DNA of 64,000 nt. It comes from Gammaproteobacteria bacterium (lineage in GTDB: Bacteria > Pseudomonadota > Gammaproteobacteria > Steroidobacterales > GCA-2729495). The position numbers and the translations under genes are program-made. Positions 27,282 to 35,745 of this stretch are shown in pieces. The stretch is taken from assembly GCA_030583605.1 (NCBI GenBank), contig CP129466.1, positions 682,001 to 746,000 on the forward strand. Direction: 5' to 3'. Below the pieces are notes generated by a model. The model saw nothing but the letters and a program-made list of their open reading frames with translations, was not told the DNA's origin and did no database searches. Numbering within the stretch: the stretch's first letter is position 1; each line of letters opens with the position of its first letter.

Positions 27282-28673
27282 ATGAAGATTCATTTTCACG
27301 GCGCTACGGGTGATGTCACGGGTTCGGCCTACCAGGTGCAGACGAAGCAGGCGAACGTGCTCGTCGATTGCGGTATGTTCCAGGGGCGCAAGGAGGAGAG
27401 GGCGAAGAACCGCCTGCAGGGCCAGATCGAGGGCGGCCATCTCGACGCGGTAGTGCTGACCCATGCCCACCTGGATCACGTCGGCCGGTTGCCGCTGCTG
27501 ACAAAAGCCGGGTACCAGGGACCGGTTATCGGCACGCGCGCGACATTCGACGTAGCCACGCTGATCCTGCGCGACGCGTTGTTCCTGCAGAAGGGGGAGC
27601 TGGAGCGCGAGAACCGCAAGCGGCTGCGAGCGGGGCTCGACCCGCTGGAGCCGCTCTACGAGGAGCAGGACGTGCGCCGCCTGCGGCCGCTGCTCCGCGC
27701 GGTCGAGTACGGCAAGAGGGTCAAGATCGCGCCGGGCATCGAGGCTCGCCTCGTGGATGCCGGGCACGTGATCGGTTCGGCCAGCGTGGAGCTCACGGTC
27801 CAGGAAGGCGGGACGAAAAAGGTGGTGGTGTTTTCCGGCGATCTCGGGCCTCGTGGGGCCCCGTTGCTGGAGGACCCGGTACCGTTCGCGTCTGCCGACG
27901 CGGTCGTCATGGAATCGACCTATGGCGACCGGAATCACCGCTCCCTGCGGGAGACCGCTATCGAGGCGCGAAAGATCGTTGCAAAGGCGATCCAGAACAA
28001 GGCGAAGATCCTGGTCCCGGTGTTCGCCGTCGGGCGTACACAGCTGATGCTGTACCTGCTGGCCGCAGCGTTTCGCAACAAGACGTTGCCCAGATTTCCG
28101 GTATTTCTCGACAGCCCGCTCGCAATCGAGGCAACCAAGGTTTACGGCAAGCACAATGAGCTGTTCGATGCGGAGTCGCGCGCGATGATCAAGTCCGGCG
28201 AGCTGAGGCGCAACCTGCAGAGCGTGCGGGTCTGCCCGACGGCGAAGGACTCGCAGGCGCTGAACGACATGGGCGGCCCGTGCATGATCATGGCGGGAGC
28301 CGGTATGTGCAATGGCGGGCGCATCCTGCATCATCTTCGTCACAACCTGAGCCGGCCAGGTACGACCGTGCTGTTCGTCGGGTTTCAGTCACCGGGCACT
28401 CTCGGCAGGAAGCTCGTGGACGGTGCCGACAAGGTCGCGATCTTCGGCGAGGAAATTGCAGTTCGCGCCTCGATCCACACCATGGGGGGCTTCAGCGCCC
28501 ATGCCGACCAGAAGGGCCTGCTGGAGTGGTTCGACGCGGTTGCGCCGTCGAAGCCTCGCCTGATCATCACGCACGGTGAGGACCAGGCCCGCAAGGCGCT
28601 GGCGGACCTGATCCGCTCGAAGCACGGCATCAGGGCGCAGTGCCCCAGGTTGGGTGATGTCATCGAAGTCTGA
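27282..28673 (+). CDS. MBL-fold / beta-CASP RNA-processing-type exonuclease
   Basis: 463 residues. The metallo-beta-lactamase part carries the zinc motif THAHLDHVGRLP, then the beta-CASP insert (VFAVGRTQ) and the C-terminal RNA-metabolising motif (MGGFSAHADQKGLLEWF...ITHGEDQARKAL), as in the YSH1/RNase-J-like COG1236 group. ATG 27282, 24 bp after xfp, so likely same operon. Genes of this group often sit with phosphoketolase and stress genes in proteobacteria, but their targets are not known to me. Confidence 0.9.
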   Translation: MKIHFHGATGDVTGSAYQVQTKQANVLVDCGMFQGRKEERAKNRLQGQIEGGHLDAVVLTHAHLDHVGRLPLLTKAGYQGPVIGTRATFDVATLILRDALFLQKGELERENRKRLRAGLDPLEPLYEEQDVRRLRPLLRAVEYGKRVKIAPGIEARLVDAGHVIGSASVELTVQEGGTKKVVVFSGDLGPRGAPLLEDPVPFASADAVVMESTYGDRNHRSLRETAIEARKIVAKAIQNKAKILVPVFAVGRTQLMLYLLAAAFRNKTLPRFPVFLDSPLAIEATKVYGKHNELFDAESRAMIKSGELRRNLQSVRVCPTAKDSQALNDMGGPCMIMAGAGMCNGGRILHHLRHNLSRPGTTVLFVGFQSPGTLGRKLVDGADKVAIFGEEIAVRASIHTMGGFSAHADQKGLLEWFDAVAPSKPRLIITHGEDQARKALADLIRSKHGIRAQCPRLGDVIEV

Positions 28674-28689
28674 TCGCGGGGGAACCACG

Positions 28690-29448
28690 ATGAGCAGCGG
28701 CAAGGCCACCGAGGAGAAATCCGGCGTTATCAGCCTCGCCGACGAGAATGCGGTGAGGCAGGTCCTGGTGAGCTCCGTGCTGGGGCTGTGGGACGTCGTC
28801 AACGAACTGACACGCCTGCGCCCGTCACGGCGGGAGCGCTATCGCGTCACGATCTTCGGTTCGGCGCGGATCAAGTGCGGCACCTTCGGCTACGAAGAGA
28901 CGAAGCGCGTCGCCGCAGCGCTTGCGGCGATGGGTTGCGACATCGTCACGGGTGGTGGCCCCGGGCTCATGCAGGCCGCAAACGAAGGCGCTGCGGCAGC
29001 GCCAGGCCATGCCCAATCCGTCGGCATCCGGGTCGAGTTGCCGTTCGAGCAGGAGGTCAACGCATTCGTCACCGAGGCGTTCGAGCACCGGACGTTCTTC
29101 ACGCGGCTGCACCAGTTCGTGCTGGCTTCTGACGCTTTCATCGTCGCGCCCGGTGGCATCGGCACGGTGCTCGAGGCGATGCTGGTCTGGCAACTGCTTC
29201 AGGTCGGGCACCTCGGCCGGAAGACCCCGTTCATTTTCATCGGGAAAATGTGGCCGGGCCTCGTCGAGTGGGCGCGCAGTACCATGCTTTCGGCAGATCC
29301 GCCGCTCGCGAATGCCGCCGACCTGGACATCCCGCGCTGCGTGACCAGCGCCGACGAGGCAATTGCATTGATTCGAGATCACCACGAGGGCTGGCTCGCC
29401 ACAGGTGCCGGTACTTCGGTTTCGGAAACTGTTGGGGACGGGCCGTGA
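28690..29448 (+). CDS. LOG family protein (SLOG Rossmann fold)
   Basis: 252 residues from ATG 28690, which follows GGGGGAA; the frame opens at 28654. It has the LOG signatures GGGPGLMQAANEGA and PGGIGTVLEAMLVWQLLQ with a conserved catalytic Arg/Glu pair in the family (cytokinin-riboside-5'-monophosphate phosphoribohydrolase type). A substrate other than nucleotide monophosphates is possible. The last 15 or so codons (GAGTSVSETVGDGP) are read from the palindromic repeat that begins at 29403, so the original C-terminus was replaced or extended by the repeat. Confidence 0.88.
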   Translation: MSSGKATEEKSGVISLADENAVRQVLVSSVLGLWDVVNELTRLRPSRRERYRVTIFGSARIKCGTFGYEETKRVAAALAAMGCDIVTGGGPGLMQAANEGAAAAPGHAQSVGIRVELPFEQEVNAFVTEAFEHRTFFTRLHQFVLASDAFIVAPGGIGTVLEAMLVWQLLQVGHLGRKTPFIFIGKMWPGLVEWARSTMLSADPPLANAADLDIPRCVTSADEAIALIRDHHEGWLATGAGTSVSETVGDGP

Positions 29449-29495
29449 CAACGAGCCGGAGAAGGTGAGAGTCCGAAACCGAAGTACCGGCACCT
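29403..29495. repeat. Palindromic dispersed repeat, family A, copy 2
   Basis: Perfect 24-bp inverted arms (29403-29426 and 29472-29495), each beginning AGGTGCCGGTACTTCGGTTT, around a 45-bp centre; total 93 bp. It shares ends and layout with the 91-bp copy at 1163-1253. It overlaps the 3' end of the LOG gene and the probable start of the phospholipase D gene, so both proteins contain repeat-encoded residues. Confidence 0.85.
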
Positions 29496-31021
29496 TGCTC
29501 CTTCTCGCTGCGCTCCTCGCGGGCTGCGCGAGTCTTCCCGACGACGTTGAGCGGCCGGTTTCGGTCGCCCTGCCGGCCGGGGACGACGCACCGCTGGGAG
29601 CGCTGGCGGCCGAAGCCTCACACGCTCACCCGGGCCAGTCCGGTTTCGCCCTGCTCGTCGAGGGACAGAGCGCCTTCACCGTCCGGCGTGATCTGACCCT
29701 GCTCGCGGCGCGCAGCATCGACGTCCAGTACTACATCTGGGAAGGCGATACGACGGGCCGCCTGCTCGCGGCAGCCCTCGTTGCGGCGGCCGAGCGGGGC
29801 GTGCGCGTCCGGATCCTCATCGACGACATTCACACGAAAGGCAAGGACTTCCGCATTGCTGCGCTCGATGCCCACCCGAACGTCGAGATCCGCACGTTCA
29901 ACCCTTTCGACCGCCGGGACGCCCGCAACCTGAACATCGTCACCGACTTCGCCCGACTCAACCATCGCATGCACAACAAGGCTTTTGTCGTCGACGGTGC
30001 GCTGGCCATCCTCGGCGGCCGCAACATCGGCGACGACTACTTCGGCTTGAACCCGGCCGTCAATTTCCGCGATATCGACGTGCTGGCTGCCGGGCCCGTC
30101 GTGGCCGAGGTGTCAGCGAGTTTCGATCAGTACTGGAACAGCGAGTGGGCCTTCCCGATCACGGCGCTCGCCGACGAACTGCCCTCGCCCCTGGAGGCGG
30201 CGACCATACGTACCGAACTGGTGGCATGGGCGGCGGGCCTGCAGGATTTTCCCTACCGGTTGTCAGCAACCCCCGGCGAGGCGCTGGTTGCGTTGCGCGC
30301 GGCTCTCGGCCCGCTCGCCTGGGGGAGTGCCCTTGTGCTCTACGACCTGCCTGCCAAGACGGCGGGGCACGGTGGCGAGGCGGTTGCCGAAGGGCTGCGG
30401 CCCGAGATCGCGGCATTGCACAAGGAGTTGCTGATCGAAGTCGCTTACTTCATCGCCACGGAAGAGGGTGTCGCGATGCTCGGCGACCTCGTGGATCGTG
30501 GAGTGCGCGTGCGCATCCTCACCAACTCGCTGGCGACCAACGACCTCGTTCCCGGTCATGCCGGTTACAGCCGTTACCGGGAAGACCTCCTGCGCCGCGG
30601 CGTGGAACTCTACGAATTCAGGCCGGGGGCGGAGGCGCCCCGCGCCGGCTGGTCGCCGCTCGCCGCCACGTCCAGGGCGAGCCTGCACAGCAAGGCATTC
30701 GTGCTCGACGGCGATCGGGTCTTCATCGGCTCGTTCAATCTCAATCCCCGCTCGGTGGCGCTCAATACCGAGATCGGCGTCATCATCGAGAGCGCCGAGC
30801 TGGCGCAACGTGTCCGCGAGTTCATGGACTCCGGCGTCAGCCCGGACAACGCCTGGCAGCTCCACCTCGGCACTTCGACTGGCCGCTCCGAGGAGCTGGT
30901 GTGGACGACTGTGGACGCCAGCGGCCAACCGGTCGTGCACCTGACGGATCCCGAGACCTCGCGTGGACGCCGCTTCACGGCCTGGCTGATTGCGAAGCTG
31001 CCGATCGAGAAGGAACTCTGA
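29465..31021 (+). CDS. Phospholipase D / cardiolipin synthase-like lipoprotein
   Basis: Two HKD (HxKxxxxD) catalytic motifs: HNKAFVVDGALAILGGRNIGDDY and HSKAFVLDGDRVFIGSFNLNPRS, as in cardiolipin synthases and DUF-type PLD lipoproteins. About 518 residues if it starts at GTG 29465, giving a lipoprotein signal (basic RVRNRS, hydrophobic LLLLAALLAGC with lipobox). The basic n-region is encoded by the upstream palindromic repeat; an alternative is TTG 29494 with almost no n-region, or 29405. No good SD fits. Expected to act on membrane phospholipids from the periplasmic side. Confidence 0.85.
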   Translation: MRVRNRSTGTLLLLAALLAGCASLPDDVERPVSVALPAGDDAPLGALAAEASHAHPGQSGFALLVEGQSAFTVRRDLTLLAARSIDVQYYIWEGDTTGRLLAAALVAAAERGVRVRILIDDIHTKGKDFRIAALDAHPNVEIRTFNPFDRRDARNLNIVTDFARLNHRMHNKAFVVDGALAILGGRNIGDDYFGLNPAVNFRDIDVLAAGPVVAEVSASFDQYWNSEWAFPITALADELPSPLEAATIRTELVAWAAGLQDFPYRLSATPGEALVALRAALGPLAWGSALVLYDLPAKTAGHGGEAVAEGLRPEIAALHKELLIEVAYFIATEEGVAMLGDLVDRGVRVRILTNSLATNDLVPGHAGYSRYREDLLRRGVELYEFRPGAEAPRAGWSPLAATSRASLHSKAFVLDGDRVFIGSFNLNPRSVALNTEIGVIIESAELAQRVREFMDSGVSPDNAWQLHLGTSTGRSEELVWTTVDASGQPVVHLTDPETSRGRRFTAWLIAKLPIEKEL

Positions 31022-31067
31022 AGCGACAGGGACAGGCCGCTCCTATTGCGCATCCCGGTCGTCATGT

Positions 31068-31604
31068 TCAGCCCCGTCCCGCAGCCGACAGTTCACAGCG
31101 GACCCGGTGGACGGTTGGATCGTCGCTGCCCGGCACGCGGAGAAATCCGAGTTTCCTGGCCACGGCCAGCATGCGCACGTTGGATGCGAGCACGTAGCCT
31201 TCCATCGCGGCGAACCCCTCCCGGCGTGCCGTGGCCATCAGCAAATCCAGGAGGCGACGTGCAAGCCCAATGCCCTGCCAGTCATCCAGTATCGCGATGG
31301 CGAATTCGCAGCTCGCCTGGCCCGGTGCAGCGCTGTAGCGCGCGCCCCCGACGATAGCCGGCCGGCTGCCGTCACCTCCAAGCGCAACCAGTTGCAGCTC
31401 ACGGCTCTCGTCCGGGTTGACAGCGCGCTGCAGCAGGTCCGGCCCGAGCTCGCGCAATGGGCTCATGAAGCGCGCGTAACGCGCCTCCGGCGAAAGTCGG
31501 CGAATCGCGGCCTGCAGGGCGTCGCGGTCCTCCGGGCAAACCGGGCGCACCGTCACGCGCCGCCCGTCGCGCAGAATCCACTCGACTGCCGCGAGATTCG
31601 TCAT
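31068..31604 (-). CDS. GNAT family N-acetyltransferase
   Basis: 178 residues. The acetyl-CoA binding segment DDWQGIGLARRLLDLLMATAR and the following VLASNVRMLAVARKLGF are GNAT motifs A and B. The N-terminal LRDGRRVTVRPVCPEDRDALQAAIRRLSPEARYARF is like the acetyltransferase domain found in or near protein acetyltransferases of the Pat type. The target is unknown. Convergent with the phospholipase D gene (46-bp gap). Confidence 0.85.
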   Translation of the reverse strand: MTNLAAVEWILRDGRRVTVRPVCPEDRDALQAAIRRLSPEARYARFMSPLRELGPDLLQRAVNPDESRELQLVALGGDGSRPAIVGGARYSAAPGQASCEFAIAILDDWQGIGLARRLLDLLMATARREGFAAMEGYVLASNVRMLAVARKLGFLRVPGSDDPTVHRVRCELSAAGRG

Positions 31605-31717
31605 GCCAGACCGGGTATTGAGTTCTGGGGCTTTACTGCAGTAATTACCAGGTGTGCATCAAGCGATGGTGGCAGTGACCGTAGGGCGGGAATCACCGAT
31701 GCCCGGGTCGGCGCCGG

Positions 31718-32386
31718 TCAGCGTATCAGCCCGTCGCGGCGCATCTGTTTCGCGATCGCCGTGGTTACTTCATCCCCAACGGCGAACTGCGATTCCATGT
31801 TGCGCGCGACCGTGTCGAGTGTGTAGATGATCGTTGCGCCTTTGGCCTCATAGAGGTTGCTGGAGATCACGATGGTGCGCTTCAGGGTGAGGCTCGGCTG
31901 CTCGGCGACGAAGTCCCCGTAGACGACCGGTACGCCGAAGGGCCCGTAGTAGGGGTCGTAGCCGTAACCGACCGGCTTGTAGTAATTCCGGCCGCGCGCT
32001 TCGTCCGAGCCGCCTTCGTCCAGCCTGGCGCTGCCATCGACCAGGCGCGTGGCGAGCACCGCATCGGCGCCGGTTTTCGCGACGATCCCGACGATGGCCT
32101 CGCGGGTCAGCGGGTCCTTTGACGCCATGAACGAACAACTCGTCACGGTCGCCGGGCCGAGCGATTCCTGCAGCAGGCGCTCGAATCGGCAGCGGGTCGT
32201 GTAGTTCGGGGTGACGCCGACGAGCAGAATTTTGCCGAATGACTGGTCGTGAGCCACCCCCTCGGCCCATTGACTTTCGGCGGTCGTGGGGCGCGTACAG
32301 CCCGCGAGCAGCAAGGCGGCGAACGCGGTCAGTGTGGCCGTGGCGGTACGACATCCTGTCAAGGTCTTCTGCATGCCGGTGTTCAT
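31718..32386 (-). CDS. Predicted lipoprotein, family not recognised
   Basis: 222 residues from ATG 32386, preceded by GGCAGGAATTG; the frame runs up to 32482. Lipobox LLLAGC (Cys near residue 29). The mature part (KILLVGVTPNYTTRCRFERLLQESL and later TGADAVLATRLVDG) has the layout of periplasmic DUF4136/CsgG-like lipoproteins that read out as alpha/beta sandwich domains, but I cannot name the family. A Tyr/Gly/Pro-rich insert (GYGYDPYYGPFG) lies in the middle. Confidence 0.7.
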   Translation of the reverse strand: MNTGMQKTLTGCRTATATLTAFAALLLAGCTRPTTAESQWAEGVAHDQSFGKILLVGVTPNYTTRCRFERLLQESLGPATVTSCSFMASKDPLTREAIVGIVAKTGADAVLATRLVDGSARLDEGGSDEARGRNYYKPVGYGYDPYYGPFGVPVVYGDFVAEQPSLTLKRTIVISSNLYEAKGATIIYTLDTVARNMESQFAVGDEVTTAIAKQMRRDGLIR

Positions 32387-32520
32387 AGCCGCAATTCCTG
32401 CCGGAACTCCAAGATACTCTACACCGGACCGGCTGTTGAGGATTAGACTACATGGCGCGGGGCAGGACGGCGGACCGCGCAACCTGTTCGGCTCATGACC
32501 AGCATGAAGGGGGATGAATC

Positions 32521-32922
32521 ATGCGCAGTATGACGGGCCTCTTGGTCGCATTGCTGGCGGGTACCGCCGCCGCAGATGATCTCAGTGGAGCCGACCGGCT
32601 CCTGTGCAGCACGACGCAGGCAACCGCCTGCGGGATGACAGCGGAGTGTGCGACGCTGCCGCCCGCTGATCTCAACATCCCGCAGTTCGTGGTCGTGGAC
32701 GTTGCCGGCAAGGAACTGCGCACCACGGCCGCCAGTGGCGAGGATCGCCGGACCACGGTTCAGACCGTGCGCCGTGACGCCGGCGAAATCACCCTCCAGG
32801 GGTACGAGGGCGGCCGCGCCTTCAGCCTCGTGATCCAGGAAGCAAGCGGCCAGGCATCGTTTGCCTCGGCGGCCAACGGCCGCGCGATGCTGGTCTTTGC
32901 CGCCTGCACGCCCACGAAGTGA
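32521..32922 (+). CDS. Small exported protein, unknown function (paralogue of 52961-53410)
   Basis: 133 residues with an N-terminal signal (MRSMTGLLVALLAGTAAA). The mature part has four cysteines (C29, C37, C43, and C128 in FAAC) and a repeated-strand layout: VVDVAGKELRT, ITLQGYEGGRAFSLVIQ, AMLVFAAC. The same order (GIDVANKTIRS, LVLQGTDLQFAWSALI, YVVFAQC) is seen in the protein at 52961-53410, so the two seem to be distant paralogues. Function unknown. Confidence 0.7.
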   Translation: MRSMTGLLVALLAGTAAADDLSGADRLLCSTTQATACGMTAECATLPPADLNIPQFVVVDVAGKELRTTAASGEDRRTTVQTVRRDAGEITLQGYEGGRAFSLVIQEASGQASFASAANGRAMLVFAACTPTK

Positions 32923-32943
32923 ACTGAGTCAGGAGTCACCACC

Positions 32944-33510
32944 ATGAATATCCGGAGCCTATTTGTCGCAGGCCTGGCCGTTGCCGCCGGCAGCGTGGCC
33001 TTCGGCCAGGCCACCATATCCCCGGCATCCGGGCAGAAGTCGCTCGGCGCGACGATGAACGTCTATGTATTTCCGAACGCCGGCCAGTCGGCGAGCCAGC
33101 AGGCGAAGGACGAGGGCGACTGTTACCAGTGGGCAGTCACCAATACCGGGGTCGACCCCTTCGAACTCGACAAGCAGTCGGCCCGCCAGGCGCAGAACAC
33201 CGAAGCCGCCAAGGCACAGGCAGGCGACGCCGGCAAGGGCAGCACCCGGAAAGGCTTGCTGCGTGGCGCGGCGGTCGGTGCCCTGGTCGGCGGTATTGCC
33301 GACGATGAGTGGGGCAAGGGCGCCGCGATCGGCGCCGGCGTCGGCGCGGTCGGTGGCAATGTGCGCGGCCGGCAGAAGGACAAGGCCGCCACGGCAGAGG
33401 TCGAGGCCGAGGCACAGCAGGCCCGGCAGGTGAGCGCTGCACAACTCGACAACTTCAGGAAGGCGTTCAGCGTCTGCCTGGAGGCGAAGAAATACATGGT
33501 CAAGTACTGA
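32944..33510 (+). CDS. Glycine-zipper exported protein
   Basis: 188 residues: signal peptide (about 1-22), a region with YVFPNAGQSASQQAKDEGDCYQWAV, which resembles the YMGG/glycine-zipper family, then a Gly-zipper hairpin (GAAVGALVGGIADDEWGKGAAIGAGVGAVGG) and a charged Gln/Ala-rich C-terminal helix. Glycine-zipper proteins of this type are usually outer-membrane associated. It starts 21 bp after the previous gene, in an apparent operon of envelope genes. Confidence 0.8.
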   Translation: MNIRSLFVAGLAVAAGSVAFGQATISPASGQKSLGATMNVYVFPNAGQSASQQAKDEGDCYQWAVTNTGVDPFELDKQSARQAQNTEAAKAQAGDAGKGSTRKGLLRGAAVGALVGGIADDEWGKGAAIGAGVGAVGGNVRGRQKDKAATAEVEAEAQQARQVSAAQLDNFRKAFSVCLEAKKYMVKY

Positions 33511-33511
33511 G

Positions 33512-34438
33512 ATGAATCTTCAGCTCATGTCCATGCACGACCGGGCGCGCCGGCGGGCTTCGGCCCTGGCTATTTGCCTGGCCGCCGCCAGCGCGACGGC
33601 GGCAACGCCTGCCGTCCTGCCGCCTCTGAACGACCCACCCGCCGCACAGCATCTGCCGGGCAAATTCGTGTGGGCGGATCTCGTCGCCCCCGATGCCGTT
33701 GCTGCCCGCAAGTTCTATGGCGCCCTGTTTGGCTGGTCGTTCCGCAAGATCGACGGCGGGCAGGGTGGCGCACGTCCATATACCCTGGCGTACGCCGGTC
33801 AGCGCCCCGTAGCCGGCATCATTGAGCGCCGCCCGGAACAGCGACAGGCGGCTGGCCGCTGGGTTGCGTTCATGTCGGTGCCGGATGTGGCACGGGCCTC
33901 CGCTCATGTGCGGGAAAGCGGCGGCACGATACTGGTCGAGGGACGGGAGCTTCCCGACCGCGGCGAGGTCGCGATCCTGGCCGACCCCGATGGCGTGCCG
34001 ATCGGCGTCATCAAGTCCTCGAGCGGCGACCAGGATGACTTCCTCGTGGATTACGGCGAGTGGATCTGGGCCCTGTACCAGAGCCCGGCGGCCGAGCGCG
34101 CGACGGCGTTTTTCCAGAGTCTGGGCGGTTACGAGGTGGTGGTGGACGACGGCCGGTTCGCCGTTCCGCACTTCCTGCTGGTCGCGCAGGGATACTCGCG
34201 GGCGAGCGTGCTGCAGATCCCGGGCGACAATCCGCGCCTGCAGCCGGGGTGGCTGTATTTCATTCGCGTCGATGACGTGGACGCGAAAGTTGCACTGGCG
34301 GAACAACTGGGTGGCAGTGTGCCGGTCCCGCCGCGCGGCGACCTGTTGCAGGGGCGTCTGGCCGTCATCGCGGACCCCGGCGGTGCGCCGGTCGGATTGC
34401 TCGAGTGGGCACCCGATCCGGAGGAGGGCGGAACATGA
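33512..34438 (+). CDS. Exported VOC (glyoxalase/bleomycin-resistance fold) protein, two domains
   Basis: 308 residues. Two vicinal-oxygen-chelate domains: one beginning GKFVWADLVAPDAVAARKFYGALFGW (about 50-170) and a second (about 175-300, ending ADPGGAPVGLLEW). The N-terminus MSMHDRARRRASALAICLAAASATAATPA looks like a signal peptide, unusual since most VOC proteins are cytosolic. It begins 1 bp after the previous stop and overlaps the next gene by ATGA. The substrate is unknown. Confidence 0.82.
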   Translation: MNLQLMSMHDRARRRASALAICLAAASATAATPAVLPPLNDPPAAQHLPGKFVWADLVAPDAVAARKFYGALFGWSFRKIDGGQGGARPYTLAYAGQRPVAGIIERRPEQRQAAGRWVAFMSVPDVARASAHVRESGGTILVEGRELPDRGEVAILADPDGVPIGVIKSSSGDQDDFLVDYGEWIWALYQSPAAERATAFFQSLGGYEVVVDDGRFAVPHFLLVAQGYSRASVLQIPGDNPRLQPGWLYFIRVDDVDAKVALAEQLGGSVPVPPRGDLLQGRLAVIADPGGAPVGLLEWAPDPEEGGT

Positions 34439-34875
34439 ACGTGCGTCGGTTGCTCGGCCTCGCCATCGCGTGCGTTGCGCTTTTCACGGGCTGTGCCTCC
34501 GACGGTGGCTCCGGCTCGTCGGGCTCCGTCAGCTCGCACTCGGCCTTCTACTACGGCAATCCCTGGTACAACTACCCTTACTATTACTACGACGACCCGG
34601 ACTACGTGGTCGTGCCTCCCGACACGATCGAGCGTCCTGGTGACCGGCCCCGGCCCGAGCACCCGATTGCCGGGGTGCCACCGGAGGGCGGCGCGCGACC
34701 GGGCCAACTGCCTGCGGAGCGTCCGGTGCAGGGCACGCGCCCCGAAACACGGCCTTCCACATCCAGCCGCATGCCCTCGGCGCAACCGCGCACGACCCGG
34801 TCATATTCGCGCCCGTCGATCCCCAGCCGGTCGCGGGGCGGAGGCATGTCACGTGGCGGTGGCCGCCGCCGCTAG
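34435..34875 (+). CDS. Small Pro/Arg/Ser-rich lipoprotein
   Basis: 146 residues from ATG 34435, overlapping the VOC gene by ATGA (frame opens at 34405). Signal with lipobox FTGC, then a Tyr cluster (YNYPYYYYDDPDYVVVPP), a Pro-rich section and an Arg/Ser/Gly-rich tail (SRSRGGGMSRGGGRRR). Low-complexity and basic; such tails can bind peptidoglycan or nucleic acid, but this is not established here. Confidence 0.75.
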   Translation: MNVRRLLGLAIACVALFTGCASDGGSGSSGSVSSHSAFYYGNPWYNYPYYYYDDPDYVVVPPDTIERPGDRPRPEHPIAGVPPEGGARPGQLPAERPVQGTRPETRPSTSSRMPSAQPRTTRSYSRPSIPSRSRGGGMSRGGGRRR

Positions 34876-34979
34876 CAGTTTTGCATCAACCTGCCAGGCG
34901 ACCGTTGGGATATCGACATCCGGGCCTGCTTGAACGACGCCAGTCGCGAATCGCACCGTACGGCTCAAGGAGAAGTCAG

Positions 34980-35651
34980 ATGACAATGCGTATCCGCCAT
35001 GCGCTGTTTCTGCCGTTCCTCGTCATTGCGGCGGCCGTGGCTGCTGACGAAGTGGCCTTGCCGACTACAACCCACGACGGGCTGGTGCTCCGGCCGGGCA
35101 AGGTCGCGCAGGTCGTTTACGTACGGCCCGGCGTGGACTTCAGCCGCTACCGGCGCTTCGCCATCCTGACCCCTGCCGTGGCCTTCCGCAAAGACTGGGA
35201 GCGTGACCAGGCATCGAGTGGCAAAGCCGTGCGCCCGCAAGACATGGAGCGGATCAAGGCCGACCTGTCGGCGGAATTCCTCAAGGTATTCACGGACGAG
35301 CTGCAGACCAAGGGCGGCTATGAAATCGTGACCACCGGTGCCGAAGACGTGCTGGTGCTGCGCCCGGCGATCATGGACCTGGACGTCACCGCGCCGGACA
35401 TCCAGTCCGCCGGTCGTGGCTATACGCTGGCCGAGTCGGCCGGTGCGATGACCCTGTACCTGGAGATCTACGATTCGGTGACGAGCCAGATCCTTGCGCG
35501 CGTGATCGATCGCGAGACCAGTCGTGGAATGGGCCGGATCCAGTGGTCGAACAGCGTCACCAACAAGCAGGAGGCCGATCGCATCCTGCGGCGCTGGGCG
35601 AGCGCGCTGCGCACGCAGCTCGACGCAATTCATGGCAAGGAATCACCTTGA
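34980..35651 (+). CDS. DUF3313-like exported protein
   Basis: 223 residues from ATG 34980 with AAGGAG upstream. Signal MTMRIRHALFLPFLVIAAAVAA. The mature protein (VYVRPGVDFSRYRRFAILTPAVAFRKDW ... VLVLRPAIMDLDVTAPD ... SQILARVIDRET) fits the DUF3313 pattern, but lacks the lipobox many members have. Function unknown. It closes the run of envelope genes from 32521. Confidence 0.7.
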   Translation: MTMRIRHALFLPFLVIAAAVAADEVALPTTTHDGLVLRPGKVAQVVYVRPGVDFSRYRRFAILTPAVAFRKDWERDQASSGKAVRPQDMERIKADLSAEFLKVFTDELQTKGGYEIVTTGAEDVLVLRPAIMDLDVTAPDIQSAGRGYTLAESAGAMTLYLEIYDSVTSQILARVIDRETSRGMGRIQWSNSVTNKQEADRILRRWASALRTQLDAIHGKESP

Positions 35652-35745
35652 GTCCGGCATGGCAAACGGCCGTGGCGCTGCGTTCGGTGAAGTGCCGCCA
35701 GGCGGGTGTCTCCCGAACACCGGGTGAGCTGCCGAGGTCGTTGCC

